64,000 bases of DNA from Lachnospiraceae bacterium UBA935 (lineage in GTDB: Bacteria > Bacillota > Clostridia > Lachnospirales > Lachnospiraceae), in contig DBDJ01000048.1 of assembly GCA_002293525.1 (NCBI GenBank), positions 1-64,000 of the forward strand, given 5' to 3'. Both the position numbers and the translations under genes were made by a program. Numbering within the stretch: position 1 is the first letter of the stretch; each line of letters starts with the position of its first letter. Shown here one piece after another: positions 35,738 to 44,622 of this stretch. Below the pieces are notes generated by a model. The model had not been told where the DNA came from and ran no database searches. It saw nothing but the letters and a program-made list of their open reading frames with translations.

Positions 35738-36820
35738 ATGCCAATATCGCCAAAACCGGACATAACCCCTATATCCGTTTGCATCATTGCAAAAAACGAA
35801 GAAAAATACATCAGCAGATGCCTGCGTCTCTTATCGCCGCATTCCTTTGAAATCATTGTCGTGGATACCGGCTCGACCGACCGGACCGTGGAAATTGCCC
35901 GTGAATTCACCGATAAAATATATCATTTCGACTGGATCAATGATTTCAGTGCCGCCAGAAACTATTCGATCGCCAAAGCTTCCCATGACTGGATCTTAGT
36001 CATCGACTGTGATGAATTCTTAGAAACCATCGACCGGGCGGCGATCGATGCCGCCATCCGGCAGCATCCCCGGGGCGCCGGCATGCTGATCCGCAACAAC
36101 CCTTACGTGACCGGAGGACAGCCAGCCGATGCTTCCAGTATTCTCACCGAACGGGTTGCCCGGCTTTTTTCGCGGCACGAATATCACTATCGCGGGATCA
36201 TCCACGAGCAGGTGGCGCGGATCGACGGCAGTGAACCAGGATATTTCCCGATACCCTTAAGCTGCTACCACGAAGGCTATGTAAACCAGGACATTGCCGC
36301 TCAAAAAGCCCGGCGTAATCTGGATCTTTTGCTGCTCGACCTCGATAAAAACGGACCGGATCCCTATACTTACTATCAGATCGGCAAGTCTTATACCGCT
36401 TTGAAAGATACGGAAAATGCCTGCCATTATTACAGTCTTGGCCTTGGCTTTGACGTCAACCCGCAGTTGGAATATGTACAATCAATGGTGGAATCATATG
36501 GTTACTGTCTTCTGGATCTGAAACGATATAAAGAAGCCCTGATGTTCGAGAATATTTATGATGATTTCGCCACCCGGGCAGATTTCCCTTTCCTGATGGG
36601 CCTGATTTATATGAATAACGCCATGTTTGACCGGGCTATCGCAGAATTTAAAAAAGCTGTCACGCACCCAACTTATTCGGTGGAAGGGGTGAACAGCTAC
36701 AGTGCTTATTATAATATCGGCGTCATCTATGAATGTACTAGTCATCCTGAAGAAGCAAAGGCTTATTATCAGATGTGCGGTGCTTATGAACCGGCCATCC
36801 GGCGGCTTGAAGTGCTGTAA
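35738..36820 (+). CDS. Family 2 glycosyltransferase with C-terminal TPR repeats
   Basis: A 360-residue GT-A enzyme. The N-terminal GT2 domain has ISVCIIAKNEEKYI, the nucleotide-sugar loop VDTGSTDRT and the acidic DCDEF motif (metal/UDP site, about residue 91). From about residue 215 on, helical TPR repeats follow (YYQIGKSYTALKD, YYNIGVIYECTSHPEEA). This SunS-like arrangement is common in protein or surface-glycan glycosylation in Clostridia. It stands alone on the plus strand, convergent with the CgeB-like gene. Confidence 0.9.
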   Translation: MPISPKPDITPISVCIIAKNEEKYISRCLRLLSPHSFEIIVVDTGSTDRTVEIAREFTDKIYHFDWINDFSAARNYSIAKASHDWILVIDCDEFLETIDRAAIDAAIRQHPRGAGMLIRNNPYVTGGQPADASSILTERVARLFSRHEYHYRGIIHEQVARIDGSEPGYFPIPLSCYHEGYVNQDIAAQKARRNLDLLLLDLDKNGPDPYTYYQIGKSYTALKDTENACHYYSLGLGFDVNPQLEYVQSMVESYGYCLLDLKRYKEALMFENIYDDFATRADFPFLMGLIYMNNAMFDRAIAEFKKAVTHPTYSVEGVNSYSAYYNIGVIYECTSHPEEAKAYYQMCGAYEPAIRRLEVL

Positions 36821-36860
36821 AAGCAACTCGCATACGACATTCTTGACTCTATGGAACTCC

Positions 36861-38090
36861 TTAAAAGCCGTTAATTACCTGAAGCATCTCCGCCACCCTA
36901 TGACGGTACGTATGAAACTGCTTTACTTTTTCATAGCCGCTTCTGGCAATTTGCTTTCTTTCCTCCTCATGGCTCAGATAATAAGCCACTTTTTCCGCCA
37001 AGTCCTGACGGTTTTCATAATATACAAAATCTTCACCGGGAACAAAATGTTCCATAAAATCACCCTGATAATTCGTCAGCAAAAACCCGCCGCAGCCCAT
37101 GATATCAAAGGCTCGAAGCGGAATCCCGCTCTGGATGCTCCGCAGGGATATATTCAGATTGATCTTGCTGTTTTGGTATACCAGCGGTGCCTCCCGGTAA
37201 TAATCGACCATGCCGATATTATTTATTTCCGGATACTGTGCCGTGGACTCCCCAGTATATAACTTCAGCGAAAACTGCCGGGATAAGTCCCTGATGATTT
37301 CGGAGCGTTCCCTTGCCGTTACCTTCTTGGCCAAGTAATAATTGGCATACAGCCAGGCCGGTGTTTCACTGCTGTTTACCCGCTGCGGCAACAGGCAGAG
37401 CTTCTGCATCTGAAGCACGATCTCCGGTGCCAGCGCCTGTTCCAGGAAACTGCCGCCATAGATATCCATCTGAGCCCCGACCAGGCCGTCAAGATAGCCT
37501 TTCAGATAGCCTTCCGCTTTTTCCAGCGGCGCAAATTGATTCCACGCCTGTGTATACAAGGAACCCACAAATGAAAGATCGGATCGGTACTTTTCCTGAA
37601 CATTTTCTTGATCCTGAACATCTTCTTGAGCCTGATCAGGATCATATTTATTAGTGGCGGACTCCAAACAGCATGCGTCATAATAATCCACATCGGCCGC
37701 CATCGGCAGATAAGCGACGGTTTGAACCCCTTTTCCGATCAGATCCATACAGGTCTGGCTGTCAAAAATAAATACCGTATTTGTTTCATAGAGCATGGTT
37801 TCCGAATAAAGCTCAACGCACGGACTGTCATATACCCAGCTAAGATACCGAATCCGGCAGGCTTTGCAAGCAATCGCCACCACCGGAAGAAAGTTTACCG
37901 TAAAAACAAAATCATATGTACCGGCCAATATTTTCTTTACCAGCTGATCTGCCAGTCCCGCTCTTTTCCCGGCATCCGGCTCTGCCTGAGGAAACGGCAG
38001 GGGATCTGCTTCATATCCGGCACCCGCAAAGGCCCTGACTATAAAATCCTGCCCCAGGCTCTCCCACTGAGGAAAAAGTATTTTACCCAT
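36861..38090 (-). CDS. CgeB/DUF3880-like glycosyltransferase
   Basis: A 409-residue GT-B type enzyme related to spore-coat CgeB. The N-terminal half contains VNFLPVVAIACKACRIRYLS followed by VYDSP, and the C-terminal donor-binding half contains IPLRAFDIMGCGGFLLTNYQ with the conserved Glu stretch after it. It is a clear relative of the protein encoded at 38506. An acidic insert (DQAQEDVQDQENVQ) before the DLSFVGSLY strand comes from an 18-bp tandem duplication and is absent from the relative. Its acceptor is unknown; flagellin or S-layer glycan is common for the family. Confidence 0.85.
   Translation of the reverse strand: MGKILFPQWESLGQDFIVRAFAGAGYEADPLPFPQAEPDAGKRAGLADQLVKKILAGTYDFVFTVNFLPVVAIACKACRIRYLSWVYDSPCVELYSETMLYETNTVFIFDSQTCMDLIGKGVQTVAYLPMAADVDYYDACCLESATNKYDPDQAQEDVQDQENVQEKYRSDLSFVGSLYTQAWNQFAPLEKAEGYLKGYLDGLVGAQMDIYGGSFLEQALAPEIVLQMQKLCLLPQRVNSSETPAWLYANYYLAKKVTARERSEIIRDLSRQFSLKLYTGESTAQYPEINNIGMVDYYREAPLVYQNSKINLNISLRSIQSGIPLRAFDIMGCGGFLLTNYQGDFMEHFVPGEDFVYYENRQDLAEKVAYYLSHEEERKQIARSGYEKVKQFHTYRHRVAEMLQVINGF
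37594..37629. repeat. 18-bp tandem duplication in the CgeB-like gene
   Basis: Two copies of TCCTGAACATYTTCTTGA (37594-37611, 37612-37629) and a partial third encode the repeated acidic peptide (Q)E(D/N)VQDQ on the minus strand. It forms a loop insert not present in the paralogue. Confidence 0.85.
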
Positions 38091-38133
38091 TCTGCCTCAC
38101 TTTATTCATTCATCAATGACATTCTGATTCTTA

Positions 38134-38175
38134 ACTTTATGTACTTTACTTTATGTACTTTACTTTATGTACTAT
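38134..38175. repeat. Threefold 14-bp tandem repeat in the CgeB-like leader
   Basis: Three head-to-tail copies of ACTTTATGTACTTT (last copy ending TAT) fill the region between the leftward promoter (38182-38210) and the start codon at 38090. They are therefore transcribed in the leader of the leftward gene. Confidence 0.9.
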
Positions 38176-38181
38176 ACTGTA

Positions 38182-38210
38182 AGTTTAATCGGAATCTTTT
38201 TTACTGTCAA
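38182..38210 (-). promoter_or_regulatory. Promoter of the leftward CgeB-like gene
   Basis: Minus-strand TTGACA (38205-38210), a 17-base spacer and TAAACT (38182-38187). The -35 is perfect, the -10 weaker. It gives a leader of about 85 bases containing the 14-bp repeats. Confidence 0.6.
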
Positions 38211-38339
38211 TATCGCAAGGCAATGTTAATTGTGACTGTAGTGATCTTTGCAATCAACTGACTGGCTGCGCGGTCATCGTCAGATTGCCCGGACCTCATC
38301 GGCTCCGGTTCCGGCTCCCGAAAATAAGTGTCGCTAAGC

Positions 38340-38376
38340 TCCCCGCCCTCCGGCCCCCGACCCCTCCCCCTCCCCT
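38340..38376 (-). other. G-quadruplex-forming tract (G-rich on minus strand)
   Basis: The plus strand reads CCCCGCCCTCCGGCCCCCG followed by ACCCCTCCCCCTCCCC, so the minus strand has at least five runs of three or more G with one- to four-base loops. This meets the usual G-quadruplex pattern and is starkly unlike the AT-rich surroundings. It lies upstream of both divergent promoters. Confidence 0.7.
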
Positions 38377-38400
38377 AACATTAGAGAGTGAATATTATTC

Positions 38401-38428
38401 TTTACAGAATTATTATTTGTAGTATAAT
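38401..38428 (+). promoter_or_regulatory. Promoter of the rightward CgeB-like gene
   Basis: TTTACA (38401-38406), a 16-base spacer and TATAAT (38423-38428), about 78 bases before the GTG start at 38506. Confidence 0.75.
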
Positions 38429-38505
38429 TTTGTAGGAGAGCCTTCTGCTTTCCGGAAAGACACTGAGGTAACCAACGATACTCTGCTATCAGAACGGAGT
38501 AATTT

Positions 38506-39657
38506 GTGAAAATTTTACTGTATGACATGGGAGCTTATACCCAGAATGACTTAATATATTTTCTGAAGAAAATGGGGATTACCTGTAAAAATATCTATTA
38601 TAGCTTTCCCGATATCTATGAGGACGAGTTCTTCTGCCGCCGCTTTGACCGCTATCTTGCTGCCGAGCGGTACGACTGCGTGATGAGCATCAATTATTTC
38701 CCGCTTGTGGCTGGCCTGTGTTATAAGCATGACATCAAATACCTGTCCTGGAGCTATGACAGCCCGCTTTCCTATAAAAAACTGCGGACCTTTCATTATC
38801 CCACCAATTACATCTTCCTGTTTGACCGGCTGGAATATGAATCCGTCAGAAACCAGGGCTATGACACCGTTTACCACATGCCACTGGGAATCAACATTGA
38901 CCGGCTGGCGGCAGTTTCCCTTTCTCACACAGAAAAGCAGCAGTACGGCTGTGACATCTCGATGGTCGGCCAGATTTACCGTTCCGACCTGCCGGTGATT
39001 ACCGCCCCGCTCCCTGACTATGACAAAGGATATATCGACAGCATCGTACAGGCCCAGCTGGTCTTATACGGTTATTATCTGGTAAATGACCGGATCACTG
39101 AAGAACTGCTGGATAAAATACGCAACGCGCACATGGCTGCCGGGCAAGAGCTTGAAATAAACCGTCCCGAACTTTCCATTGCCATCGCCACCCAGATCAC
39201 CAGACTGGAGCGGCTTAACCTGCTAAGGCGATTATGCTCCCGGCATCAGACCGTCCTTTACTCCCGCCAGGTACCAGAATTGCCGCCGCAGCTCTCTTAC
39301 CGGGGCACGGCATCCTATTTTGATGTTATGCCGAAGGTTTTTAAGGCAAGCCGGATCAATATCAATGCCACCTTAAAGTGCATATGCTCCGGGATTCCGT
39401 TGCGAGCCTTAGACATCCTCGGTTCCGGCGGGCTGCTGTTTTCCAATTATCAAGCAGAACTGACGGAATACTTTGAACCCGGCAACGATGTCGTGATCTA
39501 TGAAAGCATGGAAGATGCTATAGAAAAAGCTGGTTATTATCTGGAACATGAGGAAGAGCGGCAGCGGATTGCCGCCAACGGCTTATCTAAAACTGCTGAG
39601 ATTTTCCCCTTTCAAAAACAATTGGGCAAAATTTTCCAGATTGCCGGGCTGTCATAA
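38506..39657 (+). CDS. CgeB/DUF3880-like glycosyltransferase
   Basis: A 383-residue GT-B enzyme paralogous to the one at 36861: MSINYFPLVAGLCYKHDIKY then LSWSYDSP in the N-terminal half and GIPLRALDILGSGGLLFSNY in the donor-binding half. It starts with GTG after CGGAG; no ATG fits better. It is transcribed divergently from its paralogue and is followed by a GT2 and a GT4 gene on the same strand, so the three may act in one glycan pathway. Confidence 0.85.
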   Translation: MKILLYDMGAYTQNDLIYFLKKMGITCKNIYYSFPDIYEDEFFCRRFDRYLAAERYDCVMSINYFPLVAGLCYKHDIKYLSWSYDSPLSYKKLRTFHYPTNYIFLFDRLEYESVRNQGYDTVYHMPLGINIDRLAAVSLSHTEKQQYGCDISMVGQIYRSDLPVITAPLPDYDKGYIDSIVQAQLVLYGYYLVNDRITEELLDKIRNAHMAAGQELEINRPELSIAIATQITRLERLNLLRRLCSRHQTVLYSRQVPELPPQLSYRGTASYFDVMPKVFKASRININATLKCICSGIPLRALDILGSGGLLFSNYQAELTEYFEPGNDVVIYESMEDAIEKAGYYLEHEEERQRIAANGLSKTAEIFPFQKQLGKIFQIAGLS

Positions 39658-39811
39658 TATAATTTGACTTTTATGCCGATAAATCTTATGACTGGCAGAT
39701 ATTACCGACGGTAAACCGGCTGATTATGCCGATGCTGCAAGAATGAATAAATAATTACATTAACTGCTATATTAGATAATAATTCGGATAAATATAAGGA
39801 GTACAAAACGC

Positions 39812-40777
39812 ATGAAATTAATGATTCAGATTCCCTGTTATAATGAAGCTGAGACCCTAAAAATTGCTCTTGATGACTTGCCCCGGGAGCTTGACGGAAT
39901 TGATGGCATCGAATATCTGATTATCAACGACGGCAGCAAGGATGACACCGTCCAAGTGGCCAAAGAATGGGGCGTTCATCATGTCGTGTCGTTCAGTCAG
40001 AACAAAGGGCTGGCCAAGGGCTTTATGGCCGGACTGGACGGCTGCCTGCGCAACGGTGCCGATATTATCGTCAATACCGATGCCGATAACCAATATTGTG
40101 CGGAAGACATCCAAGTACTGATCCAGCCGATATTGGACGGCACCGCCGATATGGTGGTAGGCGCAAGGCCGATCGACACGACAGAGCATTTCTCCTTTAT
40201 CAAGAAGAAGCTGCAGCGTTTCGGAAGCTTTATTGTCCGAGTCGCCTCAAATACCGATATCCCGGATGCTCCCAGCGGTTTCCGGGCCTTTTCCCGGGAA
40301 GCCGCCATGCGGCTCAATGTTGTGAGTGATTATACTTATACCTTAGAAACCCTTGTCCAGGCGGGGCGGGAAAAAATCTCTGTTACCAGCGTACCAGTCA
40401 GAACCAATCCCGACTTAAGACCCTCCCGGTTATTTACCAGCACCTGGGGCTATGTAAAGAGAAGCATGATGACCATCCTATGGGCCTATTTGATGTACAA
40501 GCCCTTAAAAAGCTTCACTTATCTGGCTATCCCGCCTACACTGGTCGGTTTGGCAATTGGTTTCCGGTTCATTTACTTTTACTTTACCGGCAACGGCAGC
40601 GGCCATACCCAGTCACTGCTGCTGGCCTGTACCTTAATCATTATCGGCTTTTTGACCTTTATGATCGGACTGGTCGCCTCGGTAATCTCTACCAACCGGA
40701 AGATGCTGGCCGATTTACAGTATCATGTCCGCCGGATGGAATATGATGAATGCCGGAAAAACTTAAACACTAATTAG
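39812..40777 (+). CDS. GT2 glycosyltransferase (dolichol-phosphate-mannosyltransferase-like, with membrane tail)
   Basis: A 321-residue enzyme: N-terminal GT2 domain with IQIPCYNEAETL, INDGSKDDT, NTDADNQY (the DxD-type metal site) and a C-terminal pair of membrane helices (about 240-300). Such enzymes move a sugar to a polyprenyl phosphate on the inner face of the membrane. AAGGAG precedes the ATG at good spacing. It is followed by a GT4 gene about 50 bases downstream. Confidence 0.9.
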   Translation: MKLMIQIPCYNEAETLKIALDDLPRELDGIDGIEYLIINDGSKDDTVQVAKEWGVHHVVSFSQNKGLAKGFMAGLDGCLRNGADIIVNTDADNQYCAEDIQVLIQPILDGTADMVVGARPIDTTEHFSFIKKKLQRFGSFIVRVASNTDIPDAPSGFRAFSREAAMRLNVVSDYTYTLETLVQAGREKISVTSVPVRTNPDLRPSRLFTSTWGYVKRSMMTILWAYLMYKPLKSFTYLAIPPTLVGLAIGFRFIYFYFTGNGSGHTQSLLLACTLIIIGFLTFMIGLVASVISTNRKMLADLQYHVRRMEYDECRKNLNTN

Positions 40778-40825
40778 TCATTAAAATGATTCATTCAAAA
40801 AGCTAGGGAAAGGTATCGTAGTTTC

Positions 40826-41965
40826 ATGGACAACAAACAGAAAATACTCTTAGTGGGCCCTGTTTATCCTTACATGGGCGGAATATCCCATTACACTGGC
40901 TTACTATACCGGGCCTTACATAAGAAATTTGACGTTTCGATGATTTCTTATTCCTTCCAATATCCCAAGCTGCTTTACCAAAAACAGCAAAAAGATGAAA
41001 GTGATGATAGTTTCAAAGTAGAAGCCGCCAAATACTGGATTCATACCGCCAACCCCATTAACTGGTTCAGGTCTGCCCGGAACATGAAAAAAGAAAAGGC
41101 CGACATGATCATAATTCAATGGTGGCACCCCTATTTTGCCCCCTGCTACTGGGTGATCTCCCAAATACTGAAAAAGGAAAAACTGATCTTCGTATGCCAC
41201 AATGTATTTCCCCACGAACGGTTTGTCCTGGACCGCTGGCTGACTAAACGGGTCTTACGGCAGGGCGATGCTTTTATCGTGCATTCAGCATCGGATGGGG
41301 ATGATCTTAAGACGGTAGTAAAAAACCCATTGTTTACGCAGGCCGTACATCCAACCTATGACATCTTTAAATTTGACGGGATATCAGGAGAAGAAGCCCG
41401 TTTGCGCCTACAGATCGCCAAGGATCAGAAGGTACTGCTGTTTTTTGGTTTTGTCAGGGAATATAAGGGCTTGAAATACCTGCTTCAGGCTCTGCCCCTC
41501 ATTAAAAACCGCATGGAGGACATCCTGCTGTTGATCGTCGGCTCCTTTAATAATGACAAAGAAGAGTACTTAGAACTGATCCGAACCCACGGACTGGAAG
41601 AAAATATCCGTATTGTTGACGGCTATATTCCCAACCACGAGGTGGAACCCTATTTCGCTGCCAGTGACCTGGTGGTCTTACCCTATGTCAGCGCGACCCA
41701 GAGCGGCATCGTCCAGATTGCCTTCGGCTTTGAAAAGCCGGTGGTAGTGACCGACGTCGGCGGCCTTCCGGATGTCGTGACGGATGGACGGAACGGGTAT
41801 ATCGTAGCGGCCGGCGATGCCGAACCGCTTGCAGAAGCGGTCGTTCGTTATTTCAGGCTTGAGAAAGCAAAGGAGTTTACCGACTGCATCAAAGCGGAGG
41901 CAGAACGCTTTTCATGGGACCGGTTAAGCGAAGCAGTGGAAACCCTGTGGAAGCGGATGGTTTAA
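40826..41965 (+). CDS. GT4 family glycosyltransferase
   Basis: A 379-residue GT-B enzyme. The start VGPVYPYMGGISHYT is the glycine-rich acceptor-side loop; the GT4 donor site is EPYFAASDLVVLPYVSATQS followed by IVQIAFGFEKPVVVTDVGGL, with the E-x7-E spacing typical of retaining GT4 enzymes. It probably adds one residue of the surface glycan. Its stop overlaps, tail to tail, the stop of the minus-strand GT2 gene by four bases, leaving no room for a terminator. Confidence 0.92.
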   Translation: MDNKQKILLVGPVYPYMGGISHYTGLLYRALHKKFDVSMISYSFQYPKLLYQKQQKDESDDSFKVEAAKYWIHTANPINWFRSARNMKKEKADMIIIQWWHPYFAPCYWVISQILKKEKLIFVCHNVFPHERFVLDRWLTKRVLRQGDAFIVHSASDGDDLKTVVKNPLFTQAVHPTYDIFKFDGISGEEARLRLQIAKDQKVLLFFGFVREYKGLKYLLQALPLIKNRMEDILLLIVGSFNNDKEEYLELIRTHGLEENIRIVDGYIPNHEVEPYFAASDLVVLPYVSATQSGIVQIAFGFEKPVVVTDVGGLPDVVTDGRNGYIVAAGDAEPLAEAVVRYFRLEKAKEFTDCIKAEAERFSWDRLSEAVETLWKRMV

Positions 41966-42945
41966 ATATCTTGTTTACCCACGTTAATCCCTTTTCTCTC
42001 ATTGTCATCCGGTTTCTCAGCATCGTCTGGCTTTTCCCCATTTTGCTTATCGATCAAATATACCGGACGGCCTCTGGCCGCATCAAGGATACGCCAGATA
42101 TATTCTCCTAAAATACCCAATGACAGCATAATCAGCCCGGAAGACATCAGGACGATAATCATTAATGAAGTGTAACCTTGGACAGGGATATTGGAAAGCA
42201 GCCTGGCAGTAACCAGCACCGCTCCCCAGATGACGGCAACAATAAAAAACAGCACGCCGACAATGGTAACGGAACGAATCGGGGCAAAGGAAAAACCAAT
42301 GAAGGAATCAATCACCAATTGGATCTTCTTAGCCAGACTCCAGCGAGACTTTCCTTTCTTCCGCTCCAGCCTGGTGTAGGCTACCTTCGCAGTCTGAAAT
42401 CCCGACCAGAGAATCTGCAAGGTCAGCGCGGAATTTTTTTCATTGAGCTGTTTCAGGGAATCAATCACATTGCGGTCAATCAAAAAAATATCAAAACCGT
42501 TTACCGGCATGGCTGAACTGACGAATCTTTTGACCAAATGATAATAAAGAGCGGTAAATAAGCTGCCGTCCTGCCGTCCTTCACGGATAGCAAGCACCAC
42601 CTTATTTTTCTCTTCCCATTTCCGGTACATTGCGACCAGGAGTTCTGACGGTTCTTGAAGATCGGCCGCCTTGAGTACCGCACAGTCTCCGGTACAGACC
42701 GACAGCCCGGCAAATATTGCCGCATGGCTGCCAAAATTCCGGGACAGCTTTATTAAGCAGACATGGTCATCGATTTCTTTGATATCACACATAACTGCAT
42801 AAGAATTGTCTCCCGAACCGTCATCAATGATAATAATCTCATAATCCGGGAGCTGCGCCAGGACCTTCTCTTTCAGGTCGACATAGCAATCCATAAGGGT
42901 ATCCGCGTTATAATAAACGGGGATAATAATTGACAGCTTTCCCAT
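41962..42945 (-). CDS. GT2 glycosyltransferase with two membrane helices (GtrB/ArnC-like)
   Basis: A 327-residue enzyme with the GT2 start IIIPVYYNADTL, IDDGSGDNS, the DLQEP acidic motif and two C-terminal helices (about 232-252 and 265-290). This is the polyprenyl-phosphate glycosyltransferase layout. It is the last gene of the aminotransferase-ketoisomerase-GT2 operon and abuts the ketoisomerase, so it may transfer the 3-amino sugar made by them to undecaprenyl phosphate. Confidence 0.9.
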   Translation of the reverse strand: MGKLSIIIPVYYNADTLMDCYVDLKEKVLAQLPDYEIIIIDDGSGDNSYAVMCDIKEIDDHVCLIKLSRNFGSHAAIFAGLSVCTGDCAVLKAADLQEPSELLVAMYRKWEEKNKVVLAIREGRQDGSLFTALYYHLVKRFVSSAMPVNGFDIFLIDRNVIDSLKQLNEKNSALTLQILWSGFQTAKVAYTRLERKKGKSRWSLAKKIQLVIDSFIGFSFAPIRSVTIVGVLFFIVAVIWGAVLVTARLLSNIPVQGYTSLMIIVLMSSGLIMLSLGILGEYIWRILDAARGRPVYLIDKQNGEKPDDAEKPDDNERKGINVGKQDI

Positions 42946-43364
42946 CAGTCCTGCTCCTTTACAATACGCTGGAATTCTTCGAAATTACGTAAGTATTCTG
43001 AATTGTCGTAATGAGTGCTAGCCAATACCAGCAGCACCGAATCCGGTGAAAAATCATACATATCTTTCCACAGCATATGCGGCAGGAAGATGCCGTAATG
43101 GGGTCTGTCCAAGTTAACAATCTCTTCCCTGCCATAACCGTCAACAACCCGTACCTTGCTGGTGCCGCTGACATTGATCAGCACAAAATCCGTTATGCGG
43201 TTGGCATGATGGCCACGCAGTACGGATCGATCCGAACCATAAATATAGAACACCCTCTTTATTTCGAACGGAATCACCTTCTCACTCTCAAGAACAACAA
43301 GATGGCCCCGCTCATCACCCAACTGAGGAAATTGAATCAGTCTGATATCCTTAATCGACGTCAT
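42945..43364 (-). CDS. Sugar 3,4-ketoisomerase (FdtA/QdtA-like cupin)
   Basis: A 139-residue cupin that converts a dTDP-4-keto-6-deoxy sugar to the 3-keto isomer. It shows RGHLVVLESEKVIPFEIKRV, the histidines of RGHHANRITDF and the HMLWKDM strand, all hallmarks of the FdtA/QdtA/WxcM-type family. It overlaps the GT2 start by one base and follows the DegT aminotransferase by about 40 bases, the usual pairing for 3-amino-3,6-dideoxyhexose synthesis. Stereochemistry (Fuc3N or Qui3N) cannot be told from sequence alone. Confidence 0.9.
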   Translation of the reverse strand: MTSIKDIRLIQFPQLGDERGHLVVLESEKVIPFEIKRVFYIYGSDRSVLRGHHANRITDFVLINVSGTSKVRVVDGYGREEIVNLDRPHYGIFLPHMLWKDMYDFSPDSVLLVLASTHYDNSEYLRNFEEFQRIVKEQD

Positions 43365-43403
43365 TCCCTGCCCTCTCTTTCTTTCTCTACTTTTTCGGAG
43401 GCA

Positions 43404-44513
43404 TTACAACGGCTTCTCCCATTGATTGACAGCTGCTATTACATAGCTTTGTTCTTTATCGGTCATTCCCGGGAAAAGCGGCAGTGACAAAACCGTATCC
43501 GCATACGCTTCGGCAACCGGAAACTCTCCTTTTTGATAACCCAGGCCCCTATATGCTTCCTGCCGATGCGGCGAAACCGGATAATGGATTGCGGTGCTGA
43601 TATTTCTTGCCCTCAGATGCTCCATCAGTTTCTCCCGGTTACTGACCCTTATAACAAACTGATGCCATACCGTATCACAGCCGCTGCCGGTATTGATCGA
43701 CGGCAGTTCCAAGTCCGGATGCTTTAATTCTTTCAGATAACGCTCACATAGAGACTGACGTTCCCGGTTCAGTTCATCAAGATGAGACAGGCGGATCCTT
43801 AATAAAGCCGCCTGGATTTCATCTAACCGTGAGTTTGTCCCGATTACCGCATTATAATAGCGGTTCTTACTGCCATAATTACGATATATCCGGAATGCTT
43901 CCGCTATTTCCGCACTGTTACCCACCACCGCCCCGGCATCGCCGAATGCACCGAGATTCTTAGACGGGTAAAAAGAAAAACAGCCGATATGACCGAAAGT
44001 ACCCATCTTTTGTCCGTTCTGGCCAGCCCCATGGGACTGGGCACAGTCTTCAATTACATAGAGCTTATGCTTTTCGGCGATTCTGACAATAGCCTCCATA
44101 TCAGAAGCCTGTCCATATAAATGTACCGCCAGTATGGCTTTAGTCTTTTCGGTAATGGCCGCCTCTATTCGATCAACATCAATATTATGATACCGATCCG
44201 GCTCTACAAAAATCGGATGGGCACCGTTCATGGTAATCCCCATAACACAGGCAATATAAGCATTAGCCTGTACGATCACTTCATCACCGGAACCGATGTT
44301 CAAGATCCGGAAAGCCATCCACAAGGCATCCAGCCCGCTTGCCAGGCCTACACAATAAGGTGTTCCGATATAGGCGGCAAATTCTTCTTCAAATCTGGCC
44401 ACCTCGTTTCCCAATACATAATACCCGGAACGAAGCACCCGCAGAGCCGCCTCTTCATATTCGGATTGATGCATCAAAAAGGCGCGATCCAGACGGTTGG
44501 CAGGAATATTCAT
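43404..44513 (-). CDS. DegT/DnrJ/EryC1/StrS sugar aminotransferase (FdtB/QdtB-like)
   Basis: A 369-residue PLP enzyme that adds an amino group to C3 of the keto sugar from the ketoisomerase. The cofactor Lys lies in FSFYPSKNLGAFGDAG, with the DCAQSHGA and GTNSRLDEIQAALLR motifs as expected of the family. First gene of the three-gene operon reading left, behind a TTGCCT-17-TATAAT promoter. Confidence 0.93.
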   Translation of the reverse strand: MNIPANRLDRAFLMHQSEYEEAALRVLRSGYYVLGNEVARFEEEFAAYIGTPYCVGLASGLDALWMAFRILNIGSGDEVIVQANAYIACVMGITMNGAHPIFVEPDRYHNIDVDRIEAAITEKTKAILAVHLYGQASDMEAIVRIAEKHKLYVIEDCAQSHGAGQNGQKMGTFGHIGCFSFYPSKNLGAFGDAGAVVGNSAEIAEAFRIYRNYGSKNRYYNAVIGTNSRLDEIQAALLRIRLSHLDELNRERQSLCERYLKELKHPDLELPSINTGSGCDTVWHQFVIRVSNREKLMEHLRARNISTAIHYPVSPHRQEAYRGLGYQKGEFPVAEAYADTVLSLPLFPGMTDKEQSYVIAAVNQWEKPL

Positions 44514-44547
44514 TTACGTCACCTTTCTTGTTATATTAACGATTTCA

Positions 44548-44576
44548 ATTATAGTACAAATGCATAAAAAAGGCAA
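44548..44576 (-). promoter_or_regulatory. Promoter of the 3-amino-sugar operon
   Basis: Minus-strand TTGCCT (44571-44576), a 17-base spacer and TATAAT (44548-44553), about 35 bases before the aminotransferase start. Confidence 0.65.
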
Positions 44577-44622
44577 TAAAGTACAAAAACGAATCTTGTT
44601 ACTGTTGTTACTGTTCACCAAG

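Larger units (their letters stand above)
38091..38505. other. Divergent intergenic region between two CgeB-like genes
   Basis: A 415-base region holding a promoter for each gene, a threefold 14-bp repeat in the leftward leader, and a C-rich tract of about 35 bases that is G-quadruplex-like on the minus strand. I see no protein-coding frame worth calling here. Confidence 0.7.
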
